From Nostoc foliaceum FACHB-393 (lineage in GTDB: Bacteria > Cyanobacteriota > Cyanobacteriia > Cyanobacteriales > Nostocaceae): DNA of 48,066 bases. Below are positions 41,278 through 48,066 of the stretch, one piece after another. The notes beneath the pieces were generated by a model, which worked only from the letters and a program-made list of their open reading frames with translations, did not search any database and was not told where the DNA came from. The translations under genes and the position numbers were made by a program. The stretch is taken from contig NZ_JACJTD010000053.1 of NCBI RefSeq assembly GCF_014698505.1, forward strand, positions 1 through 48,066, in the 5' to 3' direction. Within the stretch, counting starts at the first letter, position 1. Every line of letters begins with the position of its first letter.

Positions 41278-41783
41278 TACACACCACTCGTGTCAGCATA
41301 ACCTTGGATATTTTCTGGATCAAACTGACGTAATATTCGGGTTGCTTGTCGAGTCAGAGTTTCAGAACCTTGAACGGCAACCAAGTATTTACCCGCATCT
41401 AAGCGGTTCCGATAAGGTAAAGCATCACCACTACCTACAAGTAAACCGACTCCGCCACCAACCAACACACCACCCATAGCACCACTAGCAGCACCCAGCA
41501 GTCCGCCAACGATGTGATTGCCAACTTCACCCGCCCAGGCAAAAGTATCTAAACCAGTGATGAGGCTGAACGTAAAACCTGCAAAAAAGCCGAATGGTAT
41601 CAGCCAGGTTGCCATCAGTTGTGCTTGCTTTTTGGCTTGGTCTTTGGGGTCAATTAAGCCAAACTCGTCAGCCGTTTTATATCCTTTCCCCAGGATAGTA
41701 CTGTTTATGCCTTCTTCTTCTAAAGCTAAGTAAGCAGCTTCGGCTTGAATGCGGTCTGGTAATACGGCAACAAGGTAATTCAT
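41277..41783 (-). CDS. Membrane protein with Gly-rich region (stress-protein-like)
   Basis: A 168-residue protein. The N-terminal soluble part (MNYLVAVLPDRIQAEAAYLA, about 1-45) is like the small DUF1269/YflT stress proteins. It is followed by one or two hydrophobic stretches (about 58-80 and 90-120; GGLLGAASGAMGGVLVGGGV), then a C-terminal part repeating the N-terminal beta-alpha style (KYLVAVQGSETLTRQATRIL). The Gly-zipper pattern suggests membrane insertion. The function is unknown. It is coupled to the downstream acetyltransferase through TAATG. Confidence 0.7.
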   Translation of the reverse strand: MNYLVAVLPDRIQAEAAYLALEEEGINSTILGKGYKTADEFGLIDPKDQAKKQAQLMATWLIPFGFFAGFTFSLITGLDTFAWAGEVGNHIVGGLLGAASGAMGGVLVGGGVGLLVGSGDALPYRNRLDAGKYLVAVQGSETLTRQATRILRQFDPENIQGYADTSGV

Positions 41784-42030
41784 TGATTTTACAATTTGTC
41801 TAATAGAAGTTTTGCCTTAATTAACAGCGTATCAGTCCTGGTCGAATCAATCTTGTCTTGAGTTGGAGTTTGGAATTTTGGAAGGCTTTGATTCTTACTC
41901 CCCAACGCTAGCTCTTAAGGGGTTGGGGGTTAAATCAAATCTGTATTGAACTCAACTACAAACCGCGTAGGCTAGCAAGAACCGCAGGCATCGCACAAGT
42001 TAAGCAGAAGTTAAATGTACATGGGCTGAT
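41784..42030. other. Spacer with dispersed repeat
   Basis: A 247-bp spacer between two same-strand genes. A GC-rich repeat (CCGCGTAGGCTAGC...CCGCAGGCATCGCAC, 41963-41997) of the interspersed type lies inside it, and a GGGGTTGGGGG stretch precedes. Nothing else is recognised. Confidence 0.4.
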
Positions 42031-42408
42031 TCACTTTAGCGAATCTAGTGGCTCACAAAAATTGTTCACGCCTTGCTTAAGGACATAAATCAAAACTGGC
42101 GTTGCCAAAATCTTAGGAAACGTCGGCATTGCTTTTAGACGTTCCATCATCTTTTGAAGTGAAGTATTAAGCAAATCTTCCCGATATTCTTGTTCGCAAA
42201 TGACCGCCCGCCATTTTCTAGCCAAAGCATCTAACCACTCGGCATTTGCTCTTTCTGGCTGTTGTCCTGCCCGGATAGCTAGCGTCATCGCCGCATCTTC
42301 TAAATCTCCATCACAGTCTTCAATCAAATCCAGCGCTTCCATATCGCTAGGATCATCTGCCAATTGAGAACGAAACTGTGCAATTTCTTGAGATGTTACT
42401 TTAGTCAT
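42031..42408 (-). CDS. Conserved cyanobacterial hypothetical protein
   Basis: From the ATG at 42408 the product has 125 residues (MTKVTSQEIAQFRSQLADDP, SDMEALDLIEDCDGDLEDAA, MTLAIRAGQQ). The longer frame back to 42456 translates repeat-like sequence and is rejected. The central part LARKWRAVICEQEYREDLL and the end PTFPKILATPVLIYVLKQGV look conserved in filamentous cyanobacteria. No domain of known function was recognised. Confidence 0.65.
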   Translation of the reverse strand: MTKVTSQEIAQFRSQLADDPSDMEALDLIEDCDGDLEDAAMTLAIRAGQQPERANAEWLDALARKWRAVICEQEYREDLLNTSLQKMMERLKAMPTFPKILATPVLIYVLKQGVNNFCEPLDSLK

Positions 42409-42512
42409 GAGTCTTTGACAAGGCGAGCGATGCCTACGGGGGTAAACTACGGACACTCAGTTATGCTACATCATTTCACAAAATTGCTGTTACAAATACG
42501 TTTTTTTTACCA

Positions 42513-42556
42513 AAAAGCCTCATTCTTCAATGTAATTATTGAAAAATGAGGCTTTT
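42513..42556 (-). terminator. Strong terminator downstream of the TolC gene
   Basis: AAAAGCCTCATT (42513-42524) pairs with AATGAGGCTTTT (42545-42556) around a further partial stem. The minus strand continues into a T-rich run. It lies about 30 bp after the tolC stop and is the expected end of the kai/tolC leftward transcription; being symmetric it may also work on the plus strand. Confidence 0.8.
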
Positions 42557-42588
42557 AGAATTTTTAATTGAGAGATGAGTCAGCAGTA

Positions 42589-44790
42589 CTAGCGTAGTGC
42601 TCTGAGGGTAACAGACCGTTGTAACTGAGCTAGAGCACGGTTGTAATCCAAAATTGCTGTGACTCGATTACCTTCAGCTCTTGTGAGGTCGTTTTCAGAG
42701 TTAATGACATCAGTTTGAGTGCCTACACCAGCTTGGAATCGCAAACGCGCTAAACGTAGAGCTTCCCTAGCTTGTTCTAAAGCAGTATTAGCGGTTTGAA
42801 CATTCTCCAAACTAGATTGCTGGGTGGAATAGGCTTGTTCTACCTGAAAGCGAATTTGGTTGCGCTGTTCAGCAAATTGAGTTTCTGCGATCGCAATATT
42901 AGCTTTTGATTGATCTGCTCTTGCTCTTGCGGCTCCTCCATCATACAAATTTAGACTTGCCCTAACTCCTAATGAATAACCATCAGTAATGCTGACACCA
43001 TCATCGAACTGATCTAGTAGGTTGTAGCTGGCTACCAAACTAACTTGAGGGCCTAGCTCCCCAAGGGCCTGCCTACGCTGTTGCTCGCTGATATTGCGTT
43101 GTGCCAACTGTTGTTGTAGTTCGGGACGATTTTGAAAAGCCAACACAATACTTTGTTCTAGCGATTGGTTCCAAAGACCAGCTAATTGTACAGGGTCAGC
43201 CGCACTGATATTCACTGCCTGGGGCAAACTCAACCGAGTTGCTAAACGACGACGGGCTATTGCCTGCTGCGATCTAGCATTAGTCAAATCTTGTTGGGCA
43301 TTTGCTAAATTCACTTGCGATCGCAACACATCAAACCGCGTACCAACTCCAGCTCGCTCTAAAGCTTCTGCATCACGCAAACTAGCCTCAGAGTTCTGCA
43401 CAGCTGACTGGGCAATGCGTACTTGTTCATCTGCTTGTTGCAGATTGTAGTATTCAGTGGCAACATTCAGGCGGATTTCCTCGGACTGGGTTTCTACAGC
43501 CAATTCATTGAAACGTACCTGTTCTTCAGCCGCTCGGATGTTAGCTTGCACTCTCCCAGAAGTGTAGATGTTATATGAAAGTTGTGCTTGACCTGAAAAA
43601 GATGTACCAGCTTCATCTGGGGATGATATACCCGTCTGTTGTTCTTGGAGTTCCGACGAGAGCTGACTTCCAGCAGACTGACTGCGAGTAACATCCGTAC
43701 TAACATTAAGAGTGGGTAATAAGGCCGCTTGCGCCTCGCGTAGAGATGCTCGATTGCGTTCTAGCTCCAACAAGGACACCTGTAAATCCCGATTATTACG
43801 CCGTGCTAGCTCCAGAGCCTGTGCCAAAGTAATTGGCTGATTTCCCTGAAGTGTCACTTCCTCCGGTTTGGTGGGAAATTGTAAGGGATTTGAGCTGGGA
43901 ATCAGGTTCTCTGGAATTTGCACCGGGTTTGACGGCGCAGGAGTTACGGTGCTTGGCACAGTGGGAGGTTGTACCGAACCCCCAGGCGCAGGAGTTACGG
44001 TTCCTGGCACAGTGGGAGTTGGCGTCAAATCTGTCGGAATAGGGGTATTACTCTGGGCTAGGCGGCCAACAGCATTTTGTTGTAAGCAGCTGCTTGAGGT
44101 CAGTAGCAAAGCGGCTGAGGAATCAGTTTTGCTTTTCCCCAACTCCTGTGGACATCTTTGCGCTGACAACAGTTTCGCTGATCGTACACCTGTAGCTGAA
44201 GTTTGTAAAAAAGTCTGCAACTGAGTAGCAGTATTTATCTTTTGAACCACTGGCTGCTGTGCAGAAGACAGGGAAAAAATTTCTTTTTGGACAGAAGAAG
44301 GTTTGGAAGTGTAGTTGGGAACTACTATCTTCTTTGATTCTTGTCCATAAGCGCTTGAATTACTCTGTTTTTGGTTATTTTGAGCAGAACGGCTGACACC
44401 AAGCTGTTGGGGAGGATTAGAGGTAGGTGTCAAACTGAAAAATCTACCTTCATCTTTTTTAAGTACTTGTTTTATTGGCACAACAGTATTTCCAGCCGTA
44501 AACACTGGAATACTGTTATTACTTAAAGGCTTCATGCTAAGTTTACTGAAACCGAAAGCAGGTACTAGGGTTGGAACACTAACATCTCCGCCGTTAGGCA
44601 GTTGCGTATTTGTGATGTCCACAACCAAGTCTTGACCATAATTAGAAGTCAAAACACTAGGAGAAGACGCCAGCTGTACCCCAGGTAGTTTCACAGTACC
44701 AGCCCAAGCAGGCTGAGTTGTTAAGACCGCTGCTGTCACACCAGGTAAGAAGCTATGGAATAATTGCTGTCCTTTCACCGCATCCCTCAC
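42589..44790 (-). CDS. hgdD: TolC-family outer-membrane efflux porin, HgdD-like
   Basis: The 733-residue protein starts with a signal-like segment (about 1-30, TAAVLTTQPAWAG). A long N-terminal extension (about 31-320) follows, with a beta-rich part (VDITNTQLPNGGDVSVPTLV, perhaps AMIN-like) and a Pro/Thr-rich linker with TPAPG and TVPSTVTPAP repeats. The OEP/TolC core (about 325-730) has two outer-membrane efflux repeats (VTLQGNQPITLAQALELARR and GVGTQTDVINSENDLTRAEG among others). TolC trimers form the outer-membrane exit of type I secretion and multidrug efflux. In Anabaena PCC 7120 the gene next to kaiC is hgdD, a TolC homologue needed for heterocyst glycolipid layer formation; that order is conserved here. 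The symbol is by synteny and family. Confidence 0.85.
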   Translation of the reverse strand: MRDAVKGQQLFHSFLPGVTAAVLTTQPAWAGTVKLPGVQLASSPSVLTSNYGQDLVVDITNTQLPNGGDVSVPTLVPAFGFSKLSMKPLSNNSIPVFTAGNTVVPIKQVLKKDEGRFFSLTPTSNPPQQLGVSRSAQNNQKQSNSSAYGQESKKIVVPNYTSKPSSVQKEIFSLSSAQQPVVQKINTATQLQTFLQTSATGVRSAKLLSAQRCPQELGKSKTDSSAALLLTSSSCLQQNAVGRLAQSNTPIPTDLTPTPTVPGTVTPAPGGSVQPPTVPSTVTPAPSNPVQIPENLIPSSNPLQFPTKPEEVTLQGNQPITLAQALELARRNNRDLQVSLLELERNRASLREAQAALLPTLNVSTDVTRSQSAGSQLSSELQEQQTGISSPDEAGTSFSGQAQLSYNIYTSGRVQANIRAAEEQVRFNELAVETQSEEIRLNVATEYYNLQQADEQVRIAQSAVQNSEASLRDAEALERAGVGTRFDVLRSQVNLANAQQDLTNARSQQAIARRRLATRLSLPQAVNISAADPVQLAGLWNQSLEQSIVLAFQNRPELQQQLAQRNISEQQRRQALGELGPQVSLVASYNLLDQFDDGVSITDGYSLGVRASLNLYDGGAARARADQSKANIAIAETQFAEQRNQIRFQVEQAYSTQQSSLENVQTANTALEQAREALRLARLRFQAGVGTQTDVINSENDLTRAEGNRVTAILDYNRALAQLQRSVTLRALR

Positions 44791-44828
44791 ACGAAAATCA
44801 ATCTAGCGGCAGAAAACCTTTCTTCACC

Positions 44829-44886
44829 ACAGAATATAGCACGATACTAAATTTAGGAAAGAATATACTACGATACTAAATTTAGG
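44829..44886. repeat. 29-bp tandem duplication between kaiC and the TolC gene
   Basis: Two 29-bp units (44858-44886 and 44829-44857) match at 26 of 29 positions. Each contains the perfect palindrome CTAAATTTAG and a TATATTCT that resembles a -10 box on the minus strand. The first unit overlaps the kaiC stop codon. The array could serve as twin operators or promoters for the TolC gene. Confidence 0.65.
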
Positions 44887-46444
44887 GTTCGGAACTCTGT
44901 TTGTCTTCAAAACGTCTAACAATGCGAGAAAGTTCCGCCTTTTCATCGATATTAACGCGAGTAGGAGCACCGCTGATAATCCGTTCGTAGTTTCGGAAAG
45001 AATCTTTAATATCGGGGCCATCCGCAGTGATATTATACTCACGAATTCCCTTATCATGCCAAGACCCGCGCATTTTAAATACGTTAATTGCCCGCGACAT
45101 TTCTCCACGAATTTCTACGTACTGTAACATCAGAATTGTATCGGTAATCGTGGAAATATGAGAGTCAGTAATTGAATGCGCTCCCAGAAATTGGTCAGTA
45201 GTGTTAGTAAAGAAACCAGTAATTTCTTCTTGTTTAGCATAACCTGTCACACCAATTACAAACTGCCTAAATGCATTATTGCTTACTCCTCTCGCTAGTG
45301 CTGATAGAGAGTCAATGGCGATTCGAGCTGGTTTGAAGACGGCAATTTCTGATTTAATAATTTGTAAATGATCTTCTAAACCAGTTGATTCTGGATAAGT
45401 GCAAATTATTTTGAGTAAACCTTGATGTTCTAATTCTTCAAAATCAATTCCCCAAGAGGAAGCATTACGAGATAGTTGGGCACGTGATTCTTCATAAGCA
45501 AATAATATTGCCTGTTCTCCATTAAGGCAGCCATCTTGAATAAACTTACTGACTAACAGCGTTTTACCAGTACCTGTGGCTCCTGTTGCCAAAATAATCG
45601 AATCTTTAAAGAAACCACCACCGCACATTTCATCTAAGATTTTGACACCAGAAGATACCCTGACATTAGAAGACCGTTGAGTTAAGCGCATTGCTCCCAG
45701 CGGGAAGATATTAACTCCTTCATTAGTAATCGTGAACGGATACTCGCCTTTCATATGAGTTGTGCCGCGCAACTTGAGAATTTCAATTGTGCGACGGCGG
45801 CGTTCTCCTTCTAAAACGTTGCGAACAATTACCACATTATCGGAAACAAATTCTTCTACTCCAAAAGAGGCAACAGGCCCATATTCTTCACTACGTTCAG
45901 TGGTAATTACAGTGGTGACACTCAGTAGTTTCAAACGTGCTACTAGGCGAAAAATCTCGCGTCGCACTACTCCCATTGCTTCATACTGCTGAAATACCGC
46001 TGTTATTGAGTCGATTGAAACTCGTTTAGCTTTGTATTTGCGAATGGCATATTGCAGACGTTCAATGAGTGCAGAAAGGTCAAAATTTCCAACAATATCT
46101 TGACCTTCTGGATCTGGAGATGCATCAAGAATAAACAACTTGCCTTCTTCTATTAGACGTGGCAAGTTCCAACCAAAAACATGGGCATTTTTAATAATAT
46201 CACTGGGTGATTCTTCAAAAGTAACAAATACTCCTGCTTCATCAAAGTAGGTGATACCGTTATAGAGAAACTGAAGAGAGAATAAAGTTTTACCTGTACC
46301 AGATGTGCCGCTGATCAAGGTAGTTCTACCAATTGGTAAACCACCATGACTAATATCGTCAAACCCTTCGATCATCGTGCGAATTTTTTCTACACCCCCA
46401 ATTTTTGGTGGTTGCTTTGGTTCTAATTGCTCGTTTTCAATCAT
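44882..46444 (-). CDS. kaiC: Circadian clock ATPase/kinase KaiC
   Basis: The 520-residue protein has two RecA-like rings. In CI (about 1-250) the Walker A is GTSGTGKT at 46-53 and the catalytic pair is Glu77/Glu78 (VTFEES). In CII (about 262-520) the Walker A is GATGTGKT at 288-295 and the catalytic pair is Glu318/Glu319 (FAYEES). The phosphorylation sites are Ser431 and Thr432 (TDSHISTITD), with Thr426 in SITD before them, at the same numbering as S. elongatus KaiC. It is a hexameric ATPase and autokinase whose phosphorylation cycles over about a day with KaiA and KaiB. It is downstream of kaiB by 78 bp and upstream of the TolC gene on the same strand. Confidence 0.98.
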   Translation of the reverse strand: MIENEQLEPKQPPKIGGVEKIRTMIEGFDDISHGGLPIGRTTLISGTSGTGKTLFSLQFLYNGITYFDEAGVFVTFEESPSDIIKNAHVFGWNLPRLIEEGKLFILDASPDPEGQDIVGNFDLSALIERLQYAIRKYKAKRVSIDSITAVFQQYEAMGVVRREIFRLVARLKLLSVTTVITTERSEEYGPVASFGVEEFVSDNVVIVRNVLEGERRRRTIEILKLRGTTHMKGEYPFTITNEGVNIFPLGAMRLTQRSSNVRVSSGVKILDEMCGGGFFKDSIILATGATGTGKTLLVSKFIQDGCLNGEQAILFAYEESRAQLSRNASSWGIDFEELEHQGLLKIICTYPESTGLEDHLQIIKSEIAVFKPARIAIDSLSALARGVSNNAFRQFVIGVTGYAKQEEITGFFTNTTDQFLGAHSITDSHISTITDTILMLQYVEIRGEMSRAINVFKMRGSWHDKGIREYNITADGPDIKDSFRNYERIISGAPTRVNIDEKAELSRIVRRFEDKQSSEP

Positions 46445-46522
46445 TGCTTGATAACAAAAGGGTATTAAAAACTGTTTTTTTATGACTAAAAGTTTGTACT
46501 CAATTTCTTTATGATTAAAATT

Positions 46523-46837
46523 TTACTCTTCAAAGTCTTCCTCACTCAGTTCTTCATAGAGCAAATCTAATCCAATCAAGACTCTTTCTCTATCTGAAAG
46601 ATCCCCAATAATTTTGCGAACGGGTGGAGGCAAAATTTTAGATAATGTTGGCGTTGCCAATATTTTATCTTCTTCCGCCAGTTGCGGACTTTTCAGTACA
46701 TCGATCACTTTTAAAGCATAAACGCCTTCAAACTCCTGTTCTAAAATATCTTTGAGCGTTTTTAATGCTCGGACTGAATTAGGGGTATTCCCTGCTACGT
46801 AAAGCTTGAGAACGTAGGTTTTTCTGGCTTTATTCAT
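46523..46837 (-). CDS. kaiB: Circadian clock protein KaiB
   Basis: A 104-residue thioredoxin-like protein: TYVLKLYVAGNTPNSVRALK (8-27), FEGVYALKVIDVLKSPQLAE then DKILATPTLSKILPPPVRKI and DLSDRERVLIGLDLL. This is nearly identical to S. elongatus KaiB over the core. KaiB switches fold and binds the CI ring of phosphorylated KaiC, capturing KaiA and starting dephosphorylation. The acidic C-terminal tail (SEEDFEE) is normal. kaiC follows after 78 bp, consistent with a kaiBC operon. kaiA is 521 bp upstream. Confidence 0.97.
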   Translation of the reverse strand: MNKARKTYVLKLYVAGNTPNSVRALKTLKDILEQEFEGVYALKVIDVLKSPQLAEEDKILATPTLSKILPPPVRKIIGDLSDRERVLIGLDLLYEELSEEDFEE

Positions 46838-47358
46838 ATACTTAATGGCTAGTTATGCTCATAGAAATAAAAGATGCGTTCGCTCTTGGCGTTGGCGCAG
46901 CTATCGCGCATTGGGAGTCACTAACAGCGGTAGCTTATTCCAAGTTGAACATTGTTCAGGAGGCAGTTATGACTGAAGTAACCAACGTTTAAAAGGGTGG
47001 GACTTAGGTTGTAGACGTGCCAGTTATTCCACTTGGGATGCATCTCAAACGCTCTCTAAGAGGCGGTGCTCATAGCTTGCTTTTCTCATGACGCAGACTC
47101 TCTAATGCTGCGCTATGTGCGGCATCGTCTCCTCTTCTCCCAAAAAAAGAGGCTAGACATACCGTAGGATGGCCGTACCCCTACGGGGAAGCTAGCTACG
47201 CGTAGCGTCTCCTTAGAAGACCACACTGGCTACGAATGTCTATCGCGCAATGCGTCTCGATCCAATTTTGCTTTATTAAACTGGCTTTTATATCCAAAAC
47301 TAAAATTTTCATTCATAATTCTTTCCTCGTGCCTTCTCCAATTACAAAATTAAAGTTT
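46838..47358. repeat. kaiA-kaiB spacer filled with interspersed repeats
   Basis: This 521-bp spacer contains repeat pieces: GCGTTGGCGCAGCTATCGCG (46895-46914 region), a CTAATGCTGCGCTATGTGCG stretch (47102-47121), and CCCCTACGGGGAAGCTAGC plus TACGCGTAGCGTCTCC (47177-47213), a known Nostoc palindromic repeat. The kaiBC promoter should be toward 46850. Only very small chance frames are present, such as ATG to TAA at 46969-46992. Confidence 0.5.
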
Positions 47359-47991
47359 TTATTTATAAATCGAATTCCTATAGACTTCGCAAAGGTGAGC
47401 CAGGATATCTATCAACGTTAGGCGGTAATCAAGTAACGTTTCATTGCTCCTTCCTTCTAATTTTAGCTGGTTAGAAAATTCTTCAATTACCTCCATGTGG
47501 ATTTCGATGATTTGGGGCACAGGAATATTAGCATAAAATATAGTATTGATAAATTTATCAATTTTTTCTTGGAGTGTTTTGTCTGTGGTAAAATAATTTA
47601 TAAGGATTAGACTGTAATCTGATTTAAGCTGTCTTAATAATCCTTGTCTTTCTGGTGGAGTCATCTCCTGAAAATTCTGTTGGCTTTTTTGGGTGTGACT
47701 GGCAAATACATAGATGTACTTGTCAGTGTATGCCTTATTTGGATTTTGTTGCAGCCAATTTGGTAAATAGTTGATTTTTCCAGAGGGAGTTGCAGCAACA
47801 GGTAGGTAGCAAAATTGGGCAATAATCGCGTCAATAACTTTCCAGACCCACGTGCTCAAACCTTTTTGGTTGTCTAAGTCAACTGGATTATTTAAACATT
47901 TGTTAATATCAGGTTGCAGAATCAATATCGGTAATAACACAGGACTTACGCAACTGGCACAAATAGCGGGCGGGGCGTAGCCCTGCCACAC
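47359..47991 (-). CDS. kaiA: Circadian clock protein KaiA, N-terminally shortened
   Basis: The C-terminal domain (about 110-205) is clear KaiA: MTPPERQGLLRQLKSDYSLI, KIDKFINTIFYANIPV, IIEIHMEVIEEFSNQLKLEG and LLDYRLTLIDILAHLCEVYR. This helical domain dimerises and pulls on the KaiC tail, stimulating autophosphorylation. The pseudo-receiver domain of S. elongatus KaiA (about 135 residues) is missing; a divergent 90-residue stretch precedes the core, as in filamentous cyanobacteria. The start is uncertain: the ATG at 47991 lies in a repeat (GGACTTACGCA type, 47941-47951), so GTG 47940 (193 residues) or a later codon may be used. Confidence 0.9.
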   Translation of the reverse strand: MWQGYAPPAICASCVSPVLLPILILQPDINKCLNNPVDLDNQKGLSTWVWKVIDAIIAQFCYLPVAATPSGKINYLPNWLQQNPNKAYTDKYIYVFASHTQKSQQNFQEMTPPERQGLLRQLKSDYSLILINYFTTDKTLQEKIDKFINTIFYANIPVPQIIEIHMEVIEEFSNQLKLEGRSNETLLDYRLTLIDILAHLCEVYRNSIYK

Positions 47992-48066
47992 GACAACTTA
48001 AATCAAACCAAGCACATAGGAATACTTGGGCGTTTTAGTTGCTGAATTAAATAATTGGAAAGCAAA

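Noticed and set aside
47236..47421. 61-residue plus-strand frame near the kaiA end
   Set aside because: Overlaps the well-supported kaiA 3' end on the opposite strand and has chance composition.

Overview
The window comes from a filamentous, Nostoc-like cyanobacterium. The evidence is dense HIP1 octamers (GCGATCGC), heptanucleotide TTAGGAG-type repeat arrays, NdhS, Thf1/Psb29 and CpcT/CpeT-family proteins, and a kaiABC cluster followed by a TolC-type porin gene. That last order matches kaiABC-hgdD of Anabaena sp. PCC 7120. The KaiA lacks most of the pseudo-receiver domain, as in filamentous species. No rRNA, tRNA, CRISPR array or prophage was seen. Most of the window is chromosomal housekeeping sequence, with small accessory patches near 1-130, 20.2-20.7 kb, 23.8-25.6 kb, 28.9-29.8 kb, 37.1-37.6 kb and 38.5 kb.

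Left part (1-13.4 kb): the 3' end of a TnpB gene with its IS200/IS605-type right end abuts a YkvA-like gene. Then come a sensor histidine kinase, an ExbB/ExbD motor pair, a holin-4-like membrane protein, thf1, a CpcT/CpeT-like lyase, a STAS protein, hemF, an SRPBCC protein, mrp, rodA, ndhS and a HAS-barrel-like protein. Several serve photosynthesis: PSII biogenesis, bilin attachment, tetrapyrrole synthesis and NDH-1.

Middle (13.5-32.5 kb): a CPA2 antiporter with USP domains is followed by a UDP-xylose branch (UDP-glucose dehydrogenase plus UDP-glucuronate decarboxylase), a DUF2993 protein, a hicAB module with a frameshifted toxin gene, cinA and glyA. A two-gene TRPM-type SLOG / DUF4231 (SLATT-like) operon comes next; it is the best candidate here for a poorly characterised conflict or signalling system. 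After it are a double-M16 peptidase, a decayed acetyltransferase gene beside a palindromic repeat and an orphan PIN toxin, long HPF (LrtA), and lipB.

Right part (32.5-48 kb): a LysR regulator faces a small-protein/GST/GNAT group. Then come a diacylglycerol-kinase-like gene with an ExoD gene, a striking three-copy about 148-bp array of minus-strand terminator hairpins, hypotheticals, a truncated methyltransferase, an SDR, a PSII S4-domain protein, two coupled small genes, the TolC-like porin, and kaiC, kaiB, kaiA on the minus strand. KaiC keeps both Walker A motifs, both Glu-Glu pairs and the S431/T432 phosphosites at the same numbering as Synechococcus elongatus. A 29-bp tandem duplication with an internal palindrome begins at the kaiC stop codon.

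All family assignments were made by reading translations and motifs, without database searches.
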